Positions 52,208 to 60,194 of a stretch of 64,000 nt of DNA are shown piece by piece. Made by a program: the position numbers and the translations under genes. Source of the DNA: Pseudomonas tolaasii NCPPB 2192 (lineage in GTDB: Bacteria > Pseudomonadota > Gammaproteobacteria > Pseudomonadales > Pseudomonadaceae); contig NZ_PHHD01000001.1 of NCBI RefSeq assembly GCF_002813445.1, positions 3,038,001 to 3,102,000 of the forward strand. The letters run 5' to 3'. The notes beneath the pieces are model-generated. The model was not told the DNA's origin. It searched no databases and saw nothing but the letters and a program-made list of their open reading frames with translations. Each line of letters opens with the position of its first letter. Position 1 is the stretch's first letter.

Positions 52208-53168
52208 CGATGAGTCCCGCCATGCTGAACAATTCCCTGTGGGCCTGCTGCTCAAAAAAACCGGCGCGTTTCATCGCCAGGAGTGTCGCTGTGGCACCGG
52301 ACCGAGCGCGTCGGGCGCGGGCGTCGGGTGCCACAACTTGCTGGATGACCTGTTCTGCCTCGTTTGGCGCAATGCCTGCGCTGGCCAGGCTGGCAGCCAA
52401 CCAGTGTTCGTCCACCTCAGAGAACACCAGGATGATATCGATCAATTGCCGGGCTGAGGCGAGTTGCTGAGCCGACGACAAACGTGGCCAGAGGTACTGG
52501 AATACTTCGCAAAAATACCGGCTGTGCCGGGCTTCGTCTTCCAGGTGTTCCCTGAACATCTGGTACACCGTGGGCACCAGCGTGTCACCGGTGAGGTCCA
52601 GCAGCTCCTTGGCGATGATCGTTTCGGAGACAAAACCGACCATGAACCAGCGCAACGCACGGCTGCTGTCGCTGCCGATGTCGAGCAAATCGAGTAACAA
52701 GCGGATGCGCTTTGGCGGCGCGTCCCACACGGGCATCCGATAAAACTCCGCCACCTGCGCCGCCAGTTCGTAGGAGAACAGCGCGTGATAACCCTCGTCG
52801 GTGTACAACTGCAATGCCGCAATCTTCATCGCGTGCGGCAGCTGGATGCGCAATTCGTCGTGAATAAGGACTTCCACCGCGCGGTTGACGATCTTGTGTT
52901 CGAGTATCGTCGTGTAGTTGAGGAAGTACACCAAGTGATTCGCCGCCAACCGGTGACGAGCCTGCCGCGAAGCCTGTTCGATCGCCGGGTGGGCAAAATA
53001 ATGGATGAACGAGGGCGGGAACCAGCCTTTGGTGTGCAGCTGCTGCTCCAGATCAGCCACGGGTGGCAGCGCATAGCTGTTCTTTTTAGTGCGCACCGAC
53101 GCTCGGTTATGCCAGTCCCCCAGCGTGTATTGGCGGCTGCGGCCAGCCCCGGTGGTGAGGGAAGGCAT
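52200..53168 (-). CDS. AurF-like diiron oxygenase
   Basis: 322 residues of the AurF/CmlI N-oxygenase family (ferritin-like carboxylate-bridged diiron). Seven ligands can be placed with AurF-like spacing: Glu90 (TTILEHK), Glu125 and His128 (TDEGYHAL), Glu182 (VSETIIAKEL), and His208, Glu212, His215 (EHLEDEARHSRYF). The family oxidises amines to hydroxylamine or nitro groups, but members also do other oxidations. Start ATG 53168 overlaps the SagB-type gene stop by one base. It follows a 23-residue peptide gene and a SagB-type dehydrogenase, so the substrate may be a peptide. Confidence 0.87.
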   Translation of the reverse strand: MPSLTTGAGRSRQYTLGDWHNRASVRTKKNSYALPPVADLEQQLHTKGWFPPSFIHYFAHPAIEQASRQARHRLAANHLVYFLNYTTILEHKIVNRAVEVLIHDELRIQLPHAMKIAALQLYTDEGYHALFSYELAAQVAEFYRMPVWDAPPKRIRLLLDLLDIGSDSSRALRWFMVGFVSETIIAKELLDLTGDTLVPTVYQMFREHLEDEARHSRYFCEVFQYLWPRLSSAQQLASARQLIDIILVFSEVDEHWLAASLASAGIAPNEAEQVIQQVVAPDARARRARSGATATLLAMKRAGFFEQQAHRELFSMAGLIDA

Positions 53169-54250
53169 TACTGCGTGTGCTCCGGGTTTTCCATCAGCGC
53201 CTTGAGTTCCTTGCATTGCGCCTGGCCGTCGCCGAAGCCCGCGCCGACAAAGAACAACGGTTGCTCTGCGGCCTCTTCGAGCCCGAGCAATTTCTCCACC
53301 TGTTCGTCACTCAGTGCTCCGGTCAACCAGGTGGACAATCCCAGGTCGGTTGCGGCCAGCTGGAACGTTTGAGAGATATGCCCGGCCTCGACGTAAGCCA
53401 TGCGGTACGCGCGCGAGTGCTCATACTTCCACCACAACTTGTCAAAACGCGCTGTGAGGAACAAACCCAGCGGCAGGTCATTGATAAAGTGTTGCCCTGC
53501 CAGCAATTGCCCTAATGGTGCCGCGGGCAGCGCATGGACGCGCCGTAACGCATGCCGTTCCGGGTGGTAGTAATAAATACCGGGTTCCAGGCCTTCGACG
53601 CGCACCGCGTAAACGTAGCCTTCGCAGGCGTTCAGGCCACCCCCGGACGGGCTGCTGCGCCGTGCCCTGAAGGCTTCGGGGACATTGTCGCCGGTATCGG
53701 CTTCGCGCTCCTTGAGATAGCCCAGGGCCAGATAAAGCAGGCGGCTTAAATCATCCAGCGTGACAGCTTGCTCTGAGAACGAACGCGAGGTTTTTCTTTG
53801 AAGAAGGACGCGTGTGAGGTCATTTCCGGGGCTCTCCAGCGCCGGTACCGGCAAGGAAATCAGCTGCGCATTGGAGTGTTTGCTGAAACGTGCGGCGGGA
53901 GGTTGTGTGTCGAGTACTTCCTGGCAATGCTCCAGATACTGCGCGGACCATTCGTGAATATCGCTGGGGACGTGTTCAAAGGGCAGGTTCTTGGTGCCGA
54001 TGTGGAAAATCTTCGACAGCTCGTCCCAACCCCATTCAGGTTGCACAGGCTCATCGACGCACAACAACCCGGCGCTCAGGAAGGCCGCGTCGATTTCACT
54101 TGCGCCGTCGAACAAGGAGGGGTCTTCAATCAGGCTTATGAGGCGGGAGGAATACAGCGAGTCCAGTTCAAACTGGGTGTGGTCTTTGTAGTTCCAGATA
54201 ACGGTATAAGGCGGGCGTGCAAGGATGAAGAAGTGTGGGTTGATATGCAT
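53168..54250 (-). CDS. SagB-type FMN-dependent dehydrogenase
   Basis: 360 residues. The C-terminal nitroreductase-like SagB domain (about 140-350) has the FMN contacts RKTSRSFSE, RRSSPSGGGLNACEGYVYAVRVEGLEPGIYYYHPE, and the catalytic-region helix WWKYEHSRAYRMAYVEAGHISQTFQLAATDLGLSTW. In azoline-forming pathways SagB oxidises azolines to azoles. The N-terminal 130 residues are not nitroreductase and could bind the precursor peptide. ATG 54250 chosen; a GTG/ATG a few codons upstream is possible. It follows the 23-residue peptide gene after a 73-base gap holding a hairpin. Confidence 0.85.
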   Translation of the reverse strand: MHINPHFFILARPPYTVIWNYKDHTQFELDSLYSSRLISLIEDPSLFDGASEIDAAFLSAGLLCVDEPVQPEWGWDELSKIFHIGTKNLPFEHVPSDIHEWSAQYLEHCQEVLDTQPPAARFSKHSNAQLISLPVPALESPGNDLTRVLLQRKTSRSFSEQAVTLDDLSRLLYLALGYLKEREADTGDNVPEAFRARRSSPSGGGLNACEGYVYAVRVEGLEPGIYYYHPERHALRRVHALPAAPLGQLLAGQHFINDLPLGLFLTARFDKLWWKYEHSRAYRMAYVEAGHISQTFQLAATDLGLSTWLTGALSDEQVEKLLGLEEAAEQPLFFVGAGFGDGQAQCKELKALMENPEHTQ

Positions 54251-54278
54251 TGTGTGTGTAACCCCGAACATGGCCAGT

Positions 54279-54312
54279 GATGAAGCTGGAAGGTCATCCT
54301 CCCAGCTTCATC
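54279..54312 (-). other. Stem-loop between the peptide gene and SagB-type gene
   Basis: GATGAAGCTGG (54279-54289) pairs perfectly with CCAGCTTCATC (54302-54312) around a 12-base loop, and can extend by one or more pairs. No T run follows on the minus strand, so it is not a full terminator. It may be a partial stop or RNA-processing site giving more peptide mRNA than enzyme mRNA, as is common in peptide-antibiotic operons. Confidence 0.65.
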
Positions 54313-54323
54313 ATTCACTTCAC

Positions 54324-54395
54324 TTAGCGGGCTTTGGCCGCAATGAGGCAGTGCAGGTTGGCGATTTTTTTCGATTCGAGGCTGATAGCTTTCAT
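54324..54395 (-). CDS. 23-residue putative precursor peptide
   Basis: ATG 54395 to TAA 54324. AGGAG is 7 bases upstream, a near-ideal ribosome binding site for so small a frame. The product starts MKAISLESKK, has a single Cys16 preceded by His15, then a hydrophobic LIAA and a basic end (KAR). It is the first gene after a good promoter and precedes the SagB-type dehydrogenase, AurF-like oxygenase and exporter on the same strand. I infer it is the substrate those enzymes modify (compare the 23-24-residue PqqA). No homologue known to me; a leader or regulatory peptide is the alternative. Confidence 0.65.
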   Translation of the reverse strand: MKAISLESKKIANLHCLIAAKAR

Positions 54396-54444
54396 GGTGT
54401 TACTCCTGAACAGTAAGTGAGTGCCGCTTCAATGCGACACTCCG

Positions 54445-54472
54445 AGCCTAGTCAGGGGGCCTGAGTTATCAA
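54445..54472 (-). promoter_or_regulatory. Sigma-70-like promoter of the peptide cluster
   Basis: Minus strand TTGATA (54472-54467) and TAGGCT (54450-54445) spaced by 16 bases, about 50 bases upstream of the 23-residue peptide start. The intervening ACTCAGGCCCCCTGA is partly palindromic (TCAGG/CCTGA) and could hold an operator. Confidence 0.5.
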
Positions 54473-54597
54473 GGAGATGGCGGGTTTGTATTCTTCGACC
54501 TGTCCCCTTTTACTGGCGCATCAGGCCTGAGGGGGCGTGAACGATCAACCTGCGGTAAAAGCCCATTCAGACAGGCCGCAGATCCAAATATTGGGCA

Positions 54598-54630
54598 TAA
54601 AAAAACCGGCCACCAAGAGCCGGTTCTTTT
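54598..54630 (-). terminator. Rho-independent terminator of tRNA-Gly
   Basis: Minus strand GAACCGGC, loop, GCCGGTT followed by seven T. It is 47 bases past the tRNA 3' end and separates the tRNA from the peptide cluster promoter downstream. Confidence 0.85.
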
Positions 54631-54676
54631 ATGCCTTTGCGTCAATAACCAACCTGACGCGAAAGCAAAATTGGAG

Positions 54677-54750
54677 TGGAGCGGGTAGAGGGAATCGAAC
54701 CCTCGTCGGAAGCTTGGGAAGCTACTGTTCTACCATTAAACTATACCCGC
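54677..54750 (-). tRNA. tRNA-Gly(CCC)
   Basis: 74 bases on the minus strand including encoded CCA. Acceptor stem GCGGGTA pairs with TACCCGC, D-loop TTTAATGGTA, anticodon loop TTCCCAA with anticodon CCC, T-arm GAGGGTTCGATTCCCTC. No attachment-site repeat is visible on either side. Confidence 0.95.
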
Positions 54751-54841
54751 TCAGAGCGGCTGACTTTGTACCAGATGTTCGCCCGAATTTGAAGTTTTTC
54801 TTCAAAAATGTGTGGGTTACGTTCATCCCGGCACAGGCTTG

Positions 54842-54931
54842 CGTGGGAGCTGGCTTGCCTGCGATGGCTTCACCTGGTGTGCCTGAGACATACCGAGGCG
54901 TCTGTATCGCGGGCAAGCCCGGCTCCCACAC
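54842..54931. repeat. REP doublet
   Basis: CGTGGGAGCTGGCTTGCCTGCGATGGC and inverse TATCGCGGGCAAGCCCGGCTCCCACA, between phaG's 3' end and the tRNA gene. Confidence 0.87.
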
Positions 54932-54959
54932 AAGCGGATGGGTTAACCAAGCGTTCATC

Positions 54960-55844
54960 TCAAATCGCAAAGGCATGCTGCGTCTGGCCGTGCTGATACC
55001 TCAAGCGGCTGAACGGGCGCTGGGGCTTCAAGAAGCCTACCACCGCGTCCCGGCTGTCCCGGCAGGCGGCTTTGTGCTCCATGTCCAGGAAGTGCCCGGT
55101 CGCCTGGATCGTGCTGAAACGGCTGTTGGCGACGTGTTGGCCAAACAGCCTGGCGTCCTCGGCGCTGGTGTATTCGTCCCATTCGCCATTGAGGAACAGC
55201 ACCGGAATGTCGATCTGTTTCGCCGCCTTCAGGTAACACAGCCGGTCGCCATGCAGGACGTGGCTGATGTGAAAGTGCATCTGCCCGTATTCGTGTTCGG
55301 CCAGACTGCTCACATGTTTGTAATTGAAGCGCTTGAACAGCGACGGCAAATGTTTGCCGATGGTGCTGTTGACCAGGTGTCCGACACTGTGGCGATCAAG
55401 GCTGCCAAGGTAGTCGACGCCGCGTTCGAGGTAGTCACGCATGGGGGCATTGATCACCGGCGAAAACGAACTGATCACGGCTTTTTCGACACGCCGTGGC
55501 CGTTGGGCGAGGGCGACGAGTGCTGCGGCGCCCCCCCAGGAAAATGACAACACGTGCTCGGCGGCGAAGTGGTCGATCAATTCCAGCAGAATCTGCCCTT
55601 CGACTTCCTTCGTCAGCATCTGCTCATGGCGATTATGGATTTTGGAGCGGCCAGCGTAGGGCTGGTCGTACAAAACCACATTGAATTGCGGGTACAGGCT
55701 TTTCACGGTTTGGGCGAAGGAGGCCGTGGTGGCCATCGAGCCGTTGACCAGGATGATGGTCTTTTCAGCAGCATCCGCGCGATAGAACTCCGTGTAAACC
55801 CGATACTGACCCTGTATATCCAGCACAGCGATTTCTGGCCTCAT
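54960..55844 (-). CDS. phaG: (R)-3-hydroxyacyl-ACP thioesterase/transacylase PhaG
   Basis: 294-residue alpha/beta hydrolase diverting 3-hydroxyacyl-ACP from fatty-acid synthesis to medium-chain polyhydroxyalkanoate. ATG 55844 gives MRPEIAVLDIQGQYRVYTEF, which matches my memory of P. putida PhaG, and the protein ends QHAFAI. Nucleophile in VLSFSWGGAAA (Ser near 102), acid in NGEWDEYTSAEDARLF, His in ATGHFLDMEHK. RhlA is a close relative but its N- and C-termini differ. Monocistronic. Confidence 0.92.
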   Translation of the reverse strand: MRPEIAVLDIQGQYRVYTEFYRADAAEKTIILVNGSMATTASFAQTVKSLYPQFNVVLYDQPYAGRSKIHNRHEQMLTKEVEGQILLELIDHFAAEHVLSFSWGGAAALVALAQRPRRVEKAVISSFSPVINAPMRDYLERGVDYLGSLDRHSVGHLVNSTIGKHLPSLFKRFNYKHVSSLAEHEYGQMHFHISHVLHGDRLCYLKAAKQIDIPVLFLNGEWDEYTSAEDARLFGQHVANSRFSTIQATGHFLDMEHKAACRDSRDAVVGFLKPQRPFSRLRYQHGQTQHAFAI

Positions 55845-56149
55845 GTCGTAAGACTCCTGGCAAGCGGGTAGTGCGCGCAGATCACTCTGCACGAGCTTTG
55901 TGACAGGTAGGCATACGCCTGGAAGAGAAGGGCCCATGTCAGTCCGGTGACGGCTGGCCGACGGGTGTTGTTATGGCGGGCTGTTTGCCTGAGAGGCCCG
56001 CAAATCAAGCGCGGGCGGGGCAAGGTGTTTCTTGGAGGTTATGGGCGACTCGTCGGTCATAATCCGGCCGGCAGGTTGGATTCAAGCAGCCGATTCGCCA
56101 CCTCGCAAGGCGCCCGGCTGGTTTTTTGCCACCATCGGCTGAACGGTCG
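55845..56149. other. 305-base gap between rsuA and phaG
   Basis: I see no gene here. Only a weak inverted pair GCGGGC (near 55977) and GCCCGC (near 55997) and no convincing T run. It must hold the phaG promoter, but no clear -10/-35 or sigma-54 site stands out. Confidence 0.5.
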
Positions 56150-56842
56150 TCAGACCTGTCGTATTTCGTCGCTGGTCAACGCCCGGTACTCGCCCGGCGC
56201 CAGGGCGGCATCCAGTACCAAAGGCCCCATGCGTTCTCGGTGCAGGCCAATGACCTTGTTATCAAAATGCCCGAACATGCGTTTCACCTGGTGATAGCGA
56301 CCTTCGATGATGCTTAACCGCGCAGTCCTCGCGCCCAGCAGTTCGAGTTCGGCGGGCTGGGTGGTGAGGTCTTCAAAGGCGAAGTACAGGCCGGCCTTGA
56401 AGGTTGCCGCGTAGTGCGGGCCGATGTCCTGCTCGGTTTCCACGAGGTAGACCTTGGGCAGCTTGGTCTGCGGCTGCGTGAGGCGGCGCGACCATTGGCC
56501 ATCGTTGGTGATCAGCATCAGCCCGGTGGTGTTGAAGTCCAGACGCCCGGCGATGTGCAGCTCGTGTTTGTCCGGCTCGTGCAACAGATCCAAAACCGTG
56601 GCGTGCACCGGGTCGGCGGTGGCGCTCACACAGCCTTGAGGTTTGTGCAGCATGAAATAGCGCGCGGGCTTGCCGGCTTGCAGCACTTGATCGTCGACAC
56701 ACACGCGGCTGAATTCGCGCACTTCATGGTGTGGGTCGCTGACCGCCACGCCGTCCACGCTTACCCGTCGCTCAACCAGCAGCACGCGCACTTGCTTGCG
56801 ATTGAAGCGTGGCAGGTTGCTGAGAAAACGGTCCACGCGCAT
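56150..56842 (-). CDS. rsuA: 16S rRNA pseudouridine(516) synthase
   Basis: 230 residues. N-terminal S4 RNA-binding domain (MRVDRFLSNLPRFNRKQVRVLLVERRVSVDG), then the RsuA catalytic domain with the Asp motif in HIAGRLDFNTTGLMLITNDG (Asp near residue 103) and IIEGRYHQVKRMFGHFDNKV. Length and order match RsuA rather than RluB/E/F. Start overlaps the upstream CWC gene stop by one base. Confidence 0.92.
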   Translation of the reverse strand: MRVDRFLSNLPRFNRKQVRVLLVERRVSVDGVAVSDPHHEVREFSRVCVDDQVLQAGKPARYFMLHKPQGCVSATADPVHATVLDLLHEPDKHELHIAGRLDFNTTGLMLITNDGQWSRRLTQPQTKLPKVYLVETEQDIGPHYAATFKAGLYFAFEDLTTQPAELELLGARTARLSIIEGRYHQVKRMFGHFDNKVIGLHRERMGPLVLDAALAPGEYRALTSDEIRQV

Positions 56843-57054
56843 TACGGCTGATCAGCCTCGCGCAATTGCGCATCCACTTGGGCACAGCGCGGGCACAAGC
56901 AGGCCTTGTTGCGCAACGCGTCCGGCAGGGCTTCAAGCACAGCCGGATCGATGGTCACTGTGTAGCACCAGCACGCCTGACCGGCGGTACGCGGGTCGGC
57001 GAGGGAGCAATCGTTACGGGCGCCGCAGGCGGGGCAGAGGCTGGGTGGGGTCAT
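56842..57054 (-). CDS. Cysteine-rich CWC family protein
   Basis: 70 residues with Cys pairs CPACGARNDC and CLCPRCA at the two ends and ACWCYTV between, likely one or two zinc sites. Start ATG 57054 gives MTPPSLCPACGA; the frame runs further upstream but without coding character. Overlaps rsuA by one base (TAATG), a common arrangement in Pseudomonas; function unknown. Confidence 0.83.
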   Translation of the reverse strand: MTPPSLCPACGARNDCSLADPRTAGQACWCYTVTIDPAVLEALPDALRNKACLCPRCAQVDAQLREADQP

Positions 57055-57118
57055 CGTTTGGTTCGGGCAGTGATCGGGCAGGGTCCCGGGGTTCCCTGCA
57101 CGATACAGCGCCGCCGGG

Positions 57119-58891
57119 CTATTGCAAGCTGCGCAGATAGGCGCGCCAGCCTCCGAAGTGGCTGATATCCACAGCGCCCTTGAGCCCGTAGGGTTCGCAG
57201 ATGAAGCCGGTCTCCCAGCGCCCATCGGCCAGTTGCACCTTGCCAAGGCCCAACGGCGCCGGGATGCCGGTGAGGAAGGAGCCCAGCTCTGCGCTTGGCA
57301 ACGCCCACACTTCCACCTCGATGGCCACGCCGCCCTCGCTAACCCGCAGCATGCCGGGGCGAAACGGCGGCCCGCCCGCCAGGGCAAACAACTGGTAATC
57401 CGCCGAGCTGTGTGTGCATTCCAGCAGGCGCGCGCCACGGCGCAAGAGCTGACCGTTCAGCGCCAACCCTTGCAAATGCGCGCCGCACACCACCAGCCGC
57501 GTGTGGTCATGGCTGGCGCTGCCGGTGGGGGTGCCGAGGGAGGCATCCTGCTGACGCTGCAAGGCATCCGCCACCCCCAGCAGGTAGTGATCGGTGAAGG
57601 CACGGCCAAACAGCGTTACCCCCCAGGGCAGCCCGTTGCTCATCACGCCGCCGGGCACCGCGACGGCGGCGTAGTCGAGCAGGTTCATGAAGTTGGTGTA
57701 GTAGCCCAGTTCGGCATTGCGCAGCACCGGTTCGGCGCGCAGTTCTTCCAGTGTCACCGGGCGGCCGATGGTCGGCGTCAGCACGCAATCGAGCCCTTCC
57801 AGCAGTCGGTCACATTCGGCTTTCAAGGCTTGCAGCCGGTACTGCGCGCGGAAGGTGTCGACGCCCGTCACGGCCGGCGCCGTGGCCAGTACTGCGCGAA
57901 TCACCGGCAGCACGGCGTCGGGCTCACGCGCCATCAACTCACCCGCGACGCTGTAACGCTCGGCCACCCACGGCCCTTCGTACAGCAAGCGTGCGGCCTC
58001 CAGGAAAGGCGACAGGTCCAATTCAACCGGCTCGCCGCCCAGTGCAAGCATGCGCGCGATGGCCTGCTGAAACAGCTGCGGGCCTTGTTTGCAGCCGAAG
58101 AATTCCAGGTCCTGCGCGCGCGGCACGCCAAAGTGAAACGGCTTCGGTGCGCCAAACGCCGAGGCATCATTCCACGCCGGGTTTTGCCGACTGTAGGCGT
58201 CCAGCGGGTCCAGCCGGGCGGTCAGCGCCAGCAATTGGCTGGCCTCCCGCGCCGTGCGGGTGAAGGTGGTGACGCAATCCAGTGTGCGGCACGCCGGTAC
58301 TACACCCGCGGTGGAAATCAGCCCTTTGCTCGCCTTGAGCCCCACCAGGTTATTCAGCGCTGCCGGCACGCGTCCGGAGCCGGCGGTGTCGGTGCCCAAG
58401 GCAAAACTGGCCACGCCCAATGCGACCGCCAGCGACGACCCTGCGCTGGAACCGCCCGCCGGGTAATCCGGCAGCACGCTGTTGGGGCAGGCACCGTAGG
58501 GCGAACGGCTGCCATTGAGGCCGGTGGCGAACTGGTCGAGGTTGGTCTTGCCCAGCGGCACCGCGCCCAGGGCGATCAACTGTTCGACCACTGTCGCGCT
58601 GCGCTGCGGTACGTAGGCAAACGCCGGGCACGCGGCCGTGGTGGGAATGCCCGCCAAGTCAATGTTGTCCTTGATGGCAAAGGGTATTCCGTACAGCGGC
58701 ATTTGCGATGGCTCGCGACCGTTCAGGGCTGCCAGGTACGGCTCCAGGTCCGCCACGCTGAGCAGGTGAATGAACAGGTGATAGTCGGGGTTCAACTGCG
58801 CGGCTTTTTCGCGTAGCTGCAGCACGACTTCGCGTGGCGTGGTATCGCCGCTGAGGTAGGCATTACGCAGGTTGTCCAGTTGCAGGTCCAT
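57119..58891 (-). CDS. atzF: Allophanate hydrolase
   Basis: 590-residue amidase-signature enzyme splitting allophanate into ammonia and CO2, the second step of ATP-dependent urea breakdown. Ser-cisSer-Lys triad: Lys in PFAIKDNIDLAG (near 84), Ser in YPAGGSSAGSSLAVALG (near 158) and the cis-Ser in TDTAGSGRVPAALNNLVG. The C-terminal 120 residues (VCGAHLQGLALNGQLL... PLGLGKVQLADG) are the DUF4438/AtzF_C-like domain. It follows urea carboxylase after a 28-base gap, same operon. Confidence 0.93.
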   Translation of the reverse strand: MDLQLDNLRNAYLSGDTTPREVVLQLREKAAQLNPDYHLFIHLLSVADLEPYLAALNGREPSQMPLYGIPFAIKDNIDLAGIPTTAACPAFAYVPQRSATVVEQLIALGAVPLGKTNLDQFATGLNGSRSPYGACPNSVLPDYPAGGSSAGSSLAVALGVASFALGTDTAGSGRVPAALNNLVGLKASKGLISTAGVVPACRTLDCVTTFTRTAREASQLLALTARLDPLDAYSRQNPAWNDASAFGAPKPFHFGVPRAQDLEFFGCKQGPQLFQQAIARMLALGGEPVELDLSPFLEAARLLYEGPWVAERYSVAGELMAREPDAVLPVIRAVLATAPAVTGVDTFRAQYRLQALKAECDRLLEGLDCVLTPTIGRPVTLEELRAEPVLRNAELGYYTNFMNLLDYAAVAVPGGVMSNGLPWGVTLFGRAFTDHYLLGVADALQRQQDASLGTPTGSASHDHTRLVVCGAHLQGLALNGQLLRRGARLLECTHSSADYQLFALAGGPPFRPGMLRVSEGGVAIEVEVWALPSAELGSFLTGIPAPLGLGKVQLADGRWETGFICEPYGLKGAVDISHFGGWRAYLRSLQ

Positions 58892-58919
58892 GGGTTGTCC
58901 ACCTGTGAAAATAGAAAAG

Positions 58920-60161
58920 TCAGTCACGTTCCAGCACCACCACACGCTGGCCGGCAGCGATGCCGCTACCGGGTTGAACGGGGATCTCGCGCACGGTGCC
59001 GGCAAACGGCGCCACCACAGGAATTTCCATTTTCATGGACTCCAGAACCACCAGCACATCGCCGCTTTTGACCGGCTCGCCCACCGCGACCTGAACCTGC
59101 CAGAGGTTGCCGGCGATGGGGCTGTCGATACTGCATTCGTGGGTGCGCAGTGGCGTGTCTGCATTCAGCGGCGCGGCCTGTTCCTCACTGTCGAAATGCG
59201 CCTGGCCGCTGGCGATCCAGCGCTCGCGTTCGGCATTGAATGCGCGTTGCTGATGGTCGCGGAACGCCTCGATACCGGAGGCTTCCTGCACCAGAAATGC
59301 CTGGTAATCCGCCAGGTTCAACTGGCTGTGCTCAATGTTCAGCTCAAAGCGCCCGAGGGGAAAATCCTGACGAATGCGCACCAGTTCTTGAGCGCTCACC
59401 GGGTAAAAACGAATCTGGTCAAAAAACCGCAGCAACCACGGCTTGCCGTCAAACGCCGCCACTTCCCGATAGCGGTTCCACATCTGCAAGGTGCGCCCCA
59501 CAAACTGATAGCCGCCGGGGCCTTCCATGCCATACACGCACAGGTAGGCCCCGCCGATGCCCACCGAGTTTTCGGCGGTCCAGGTGCGTGCCGGGTTGTA
59601 TTTGGTGGTCACCAGACGATGGCGCGGGTCGAGCGGTGTGGCCACCGGCGCGCCGAGGTAAACGTCGCCCAGGCCCATCACCAGGTAGCTGGCGTCGAAC
59701 ACCGTGTGGCGTACTGCGTCGAGGCTGGCCAGGTCATTGATGCGGCGGATGAACTCCAGGTTGTTCGGGCACCAGGGCGCGTCCTTGCGCACGGTAGTCA
59801 TGTATTTTTCGATGGCGAGTTGGCACGCCGGGTCGTCCCATGACAGCGGCAAATGCACGATGCGCGAAGGCACTTGCAGGTTCGGCGTAGCGCATACGCG
59901 GGTCCATTCACGGGCAATCAGCGGCAAGAGATCGGCCAGCGGCAGTTGCTCGGGCTGGTAGTGGATTTGCAATGAGCGAATGCCCGGGGTCAGGTCGATC
60001 ACACCGGGCAGGGCACGGGCTTCGAGCGCCTGCATCAAGGCGTGGGCGCGAAAGCGCAGCACCAGGTCGAGTTCAGGCGCACCGACTTCCAGCAGCAGGT
60101 GGGTATCACCGGCAAGGCGCGCAACGAGGCGAGTGTCACCGTCAGCGACGTCCAGAACCAC
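58920..60161 (-). CDS. Urea carboxylase, C-terminal part (PxpB-like domain + biotin carrier)
   Basis: 413 residues from the first GTG after the REP stop; no good ribosome binding site precedes it. Contains VIDLTPGIRSLQIHYQPEQLP and YMTTVRKDAPWCPNNLEFIRRINDLASLDAVRHTVFDASYLVMGLGDVYLGAP (PxpB/KipI-type plus urea-carboxylase-specific insert) and the biotinyl domain with ESMKMEIP. It would need reinitiation to be made. Confidence 0.65.
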   Translation of the reverse strand: MVLDVADGDTRLVARLAGDTHLLLEVGAPELDLVLRFRAHALMQALEARALPGVIDLTPGIRSLQIHYQPEQLPLADLLPLIAREWTRVCATPNLQVPSRIVHLPLSWDDPACQLAIEKYMTTVRKDAPWCPNNLEFIRRINDLASLDAVRHTVFDASYLVMGLGDVYLGAPVATPLDPRHRLVTTKYNPARTWTAENSVGIGGAYLCVYGMEGPGGYQFVGRTLQMWNRYREVAAFDGKPWLLRFFDQIRFYPVSAQELVRIRQDFPLGRFELNIEHSQLNLADYQAFLVQEASGIEAFRDHQQRAFNAERERWIASGQAHFDSEEQAAPLNADTPLRTHECSIDSPIAGNLWQVQVAVGEPVKSGDVLVVLESMKMEIPVVAPFAGTVREIPVQPGSGIAAGQRVVVLERD

Positions 60162-60194
60162 CGGCGACGCCAGCTCAAGTGAATTGAGATCAAG

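Noticed and set aside
54677..54750. tRNA-Gly as an integration site for an island carrying the peptide cluster
   Set aside because: No integrase gene and no repeated copy of the tRNA 3' end was found in the window.
54960..55844. Assignment as RhlA (rhamnolipid precursor synthase)
   Set aside because: Shares the RhlA/PhaG fold and motifs, but its N-terminus (MRPEIAVLDIQGQ) and C-terminus (HAFAI) are those of PhaG, and no rhlB is adjacent.
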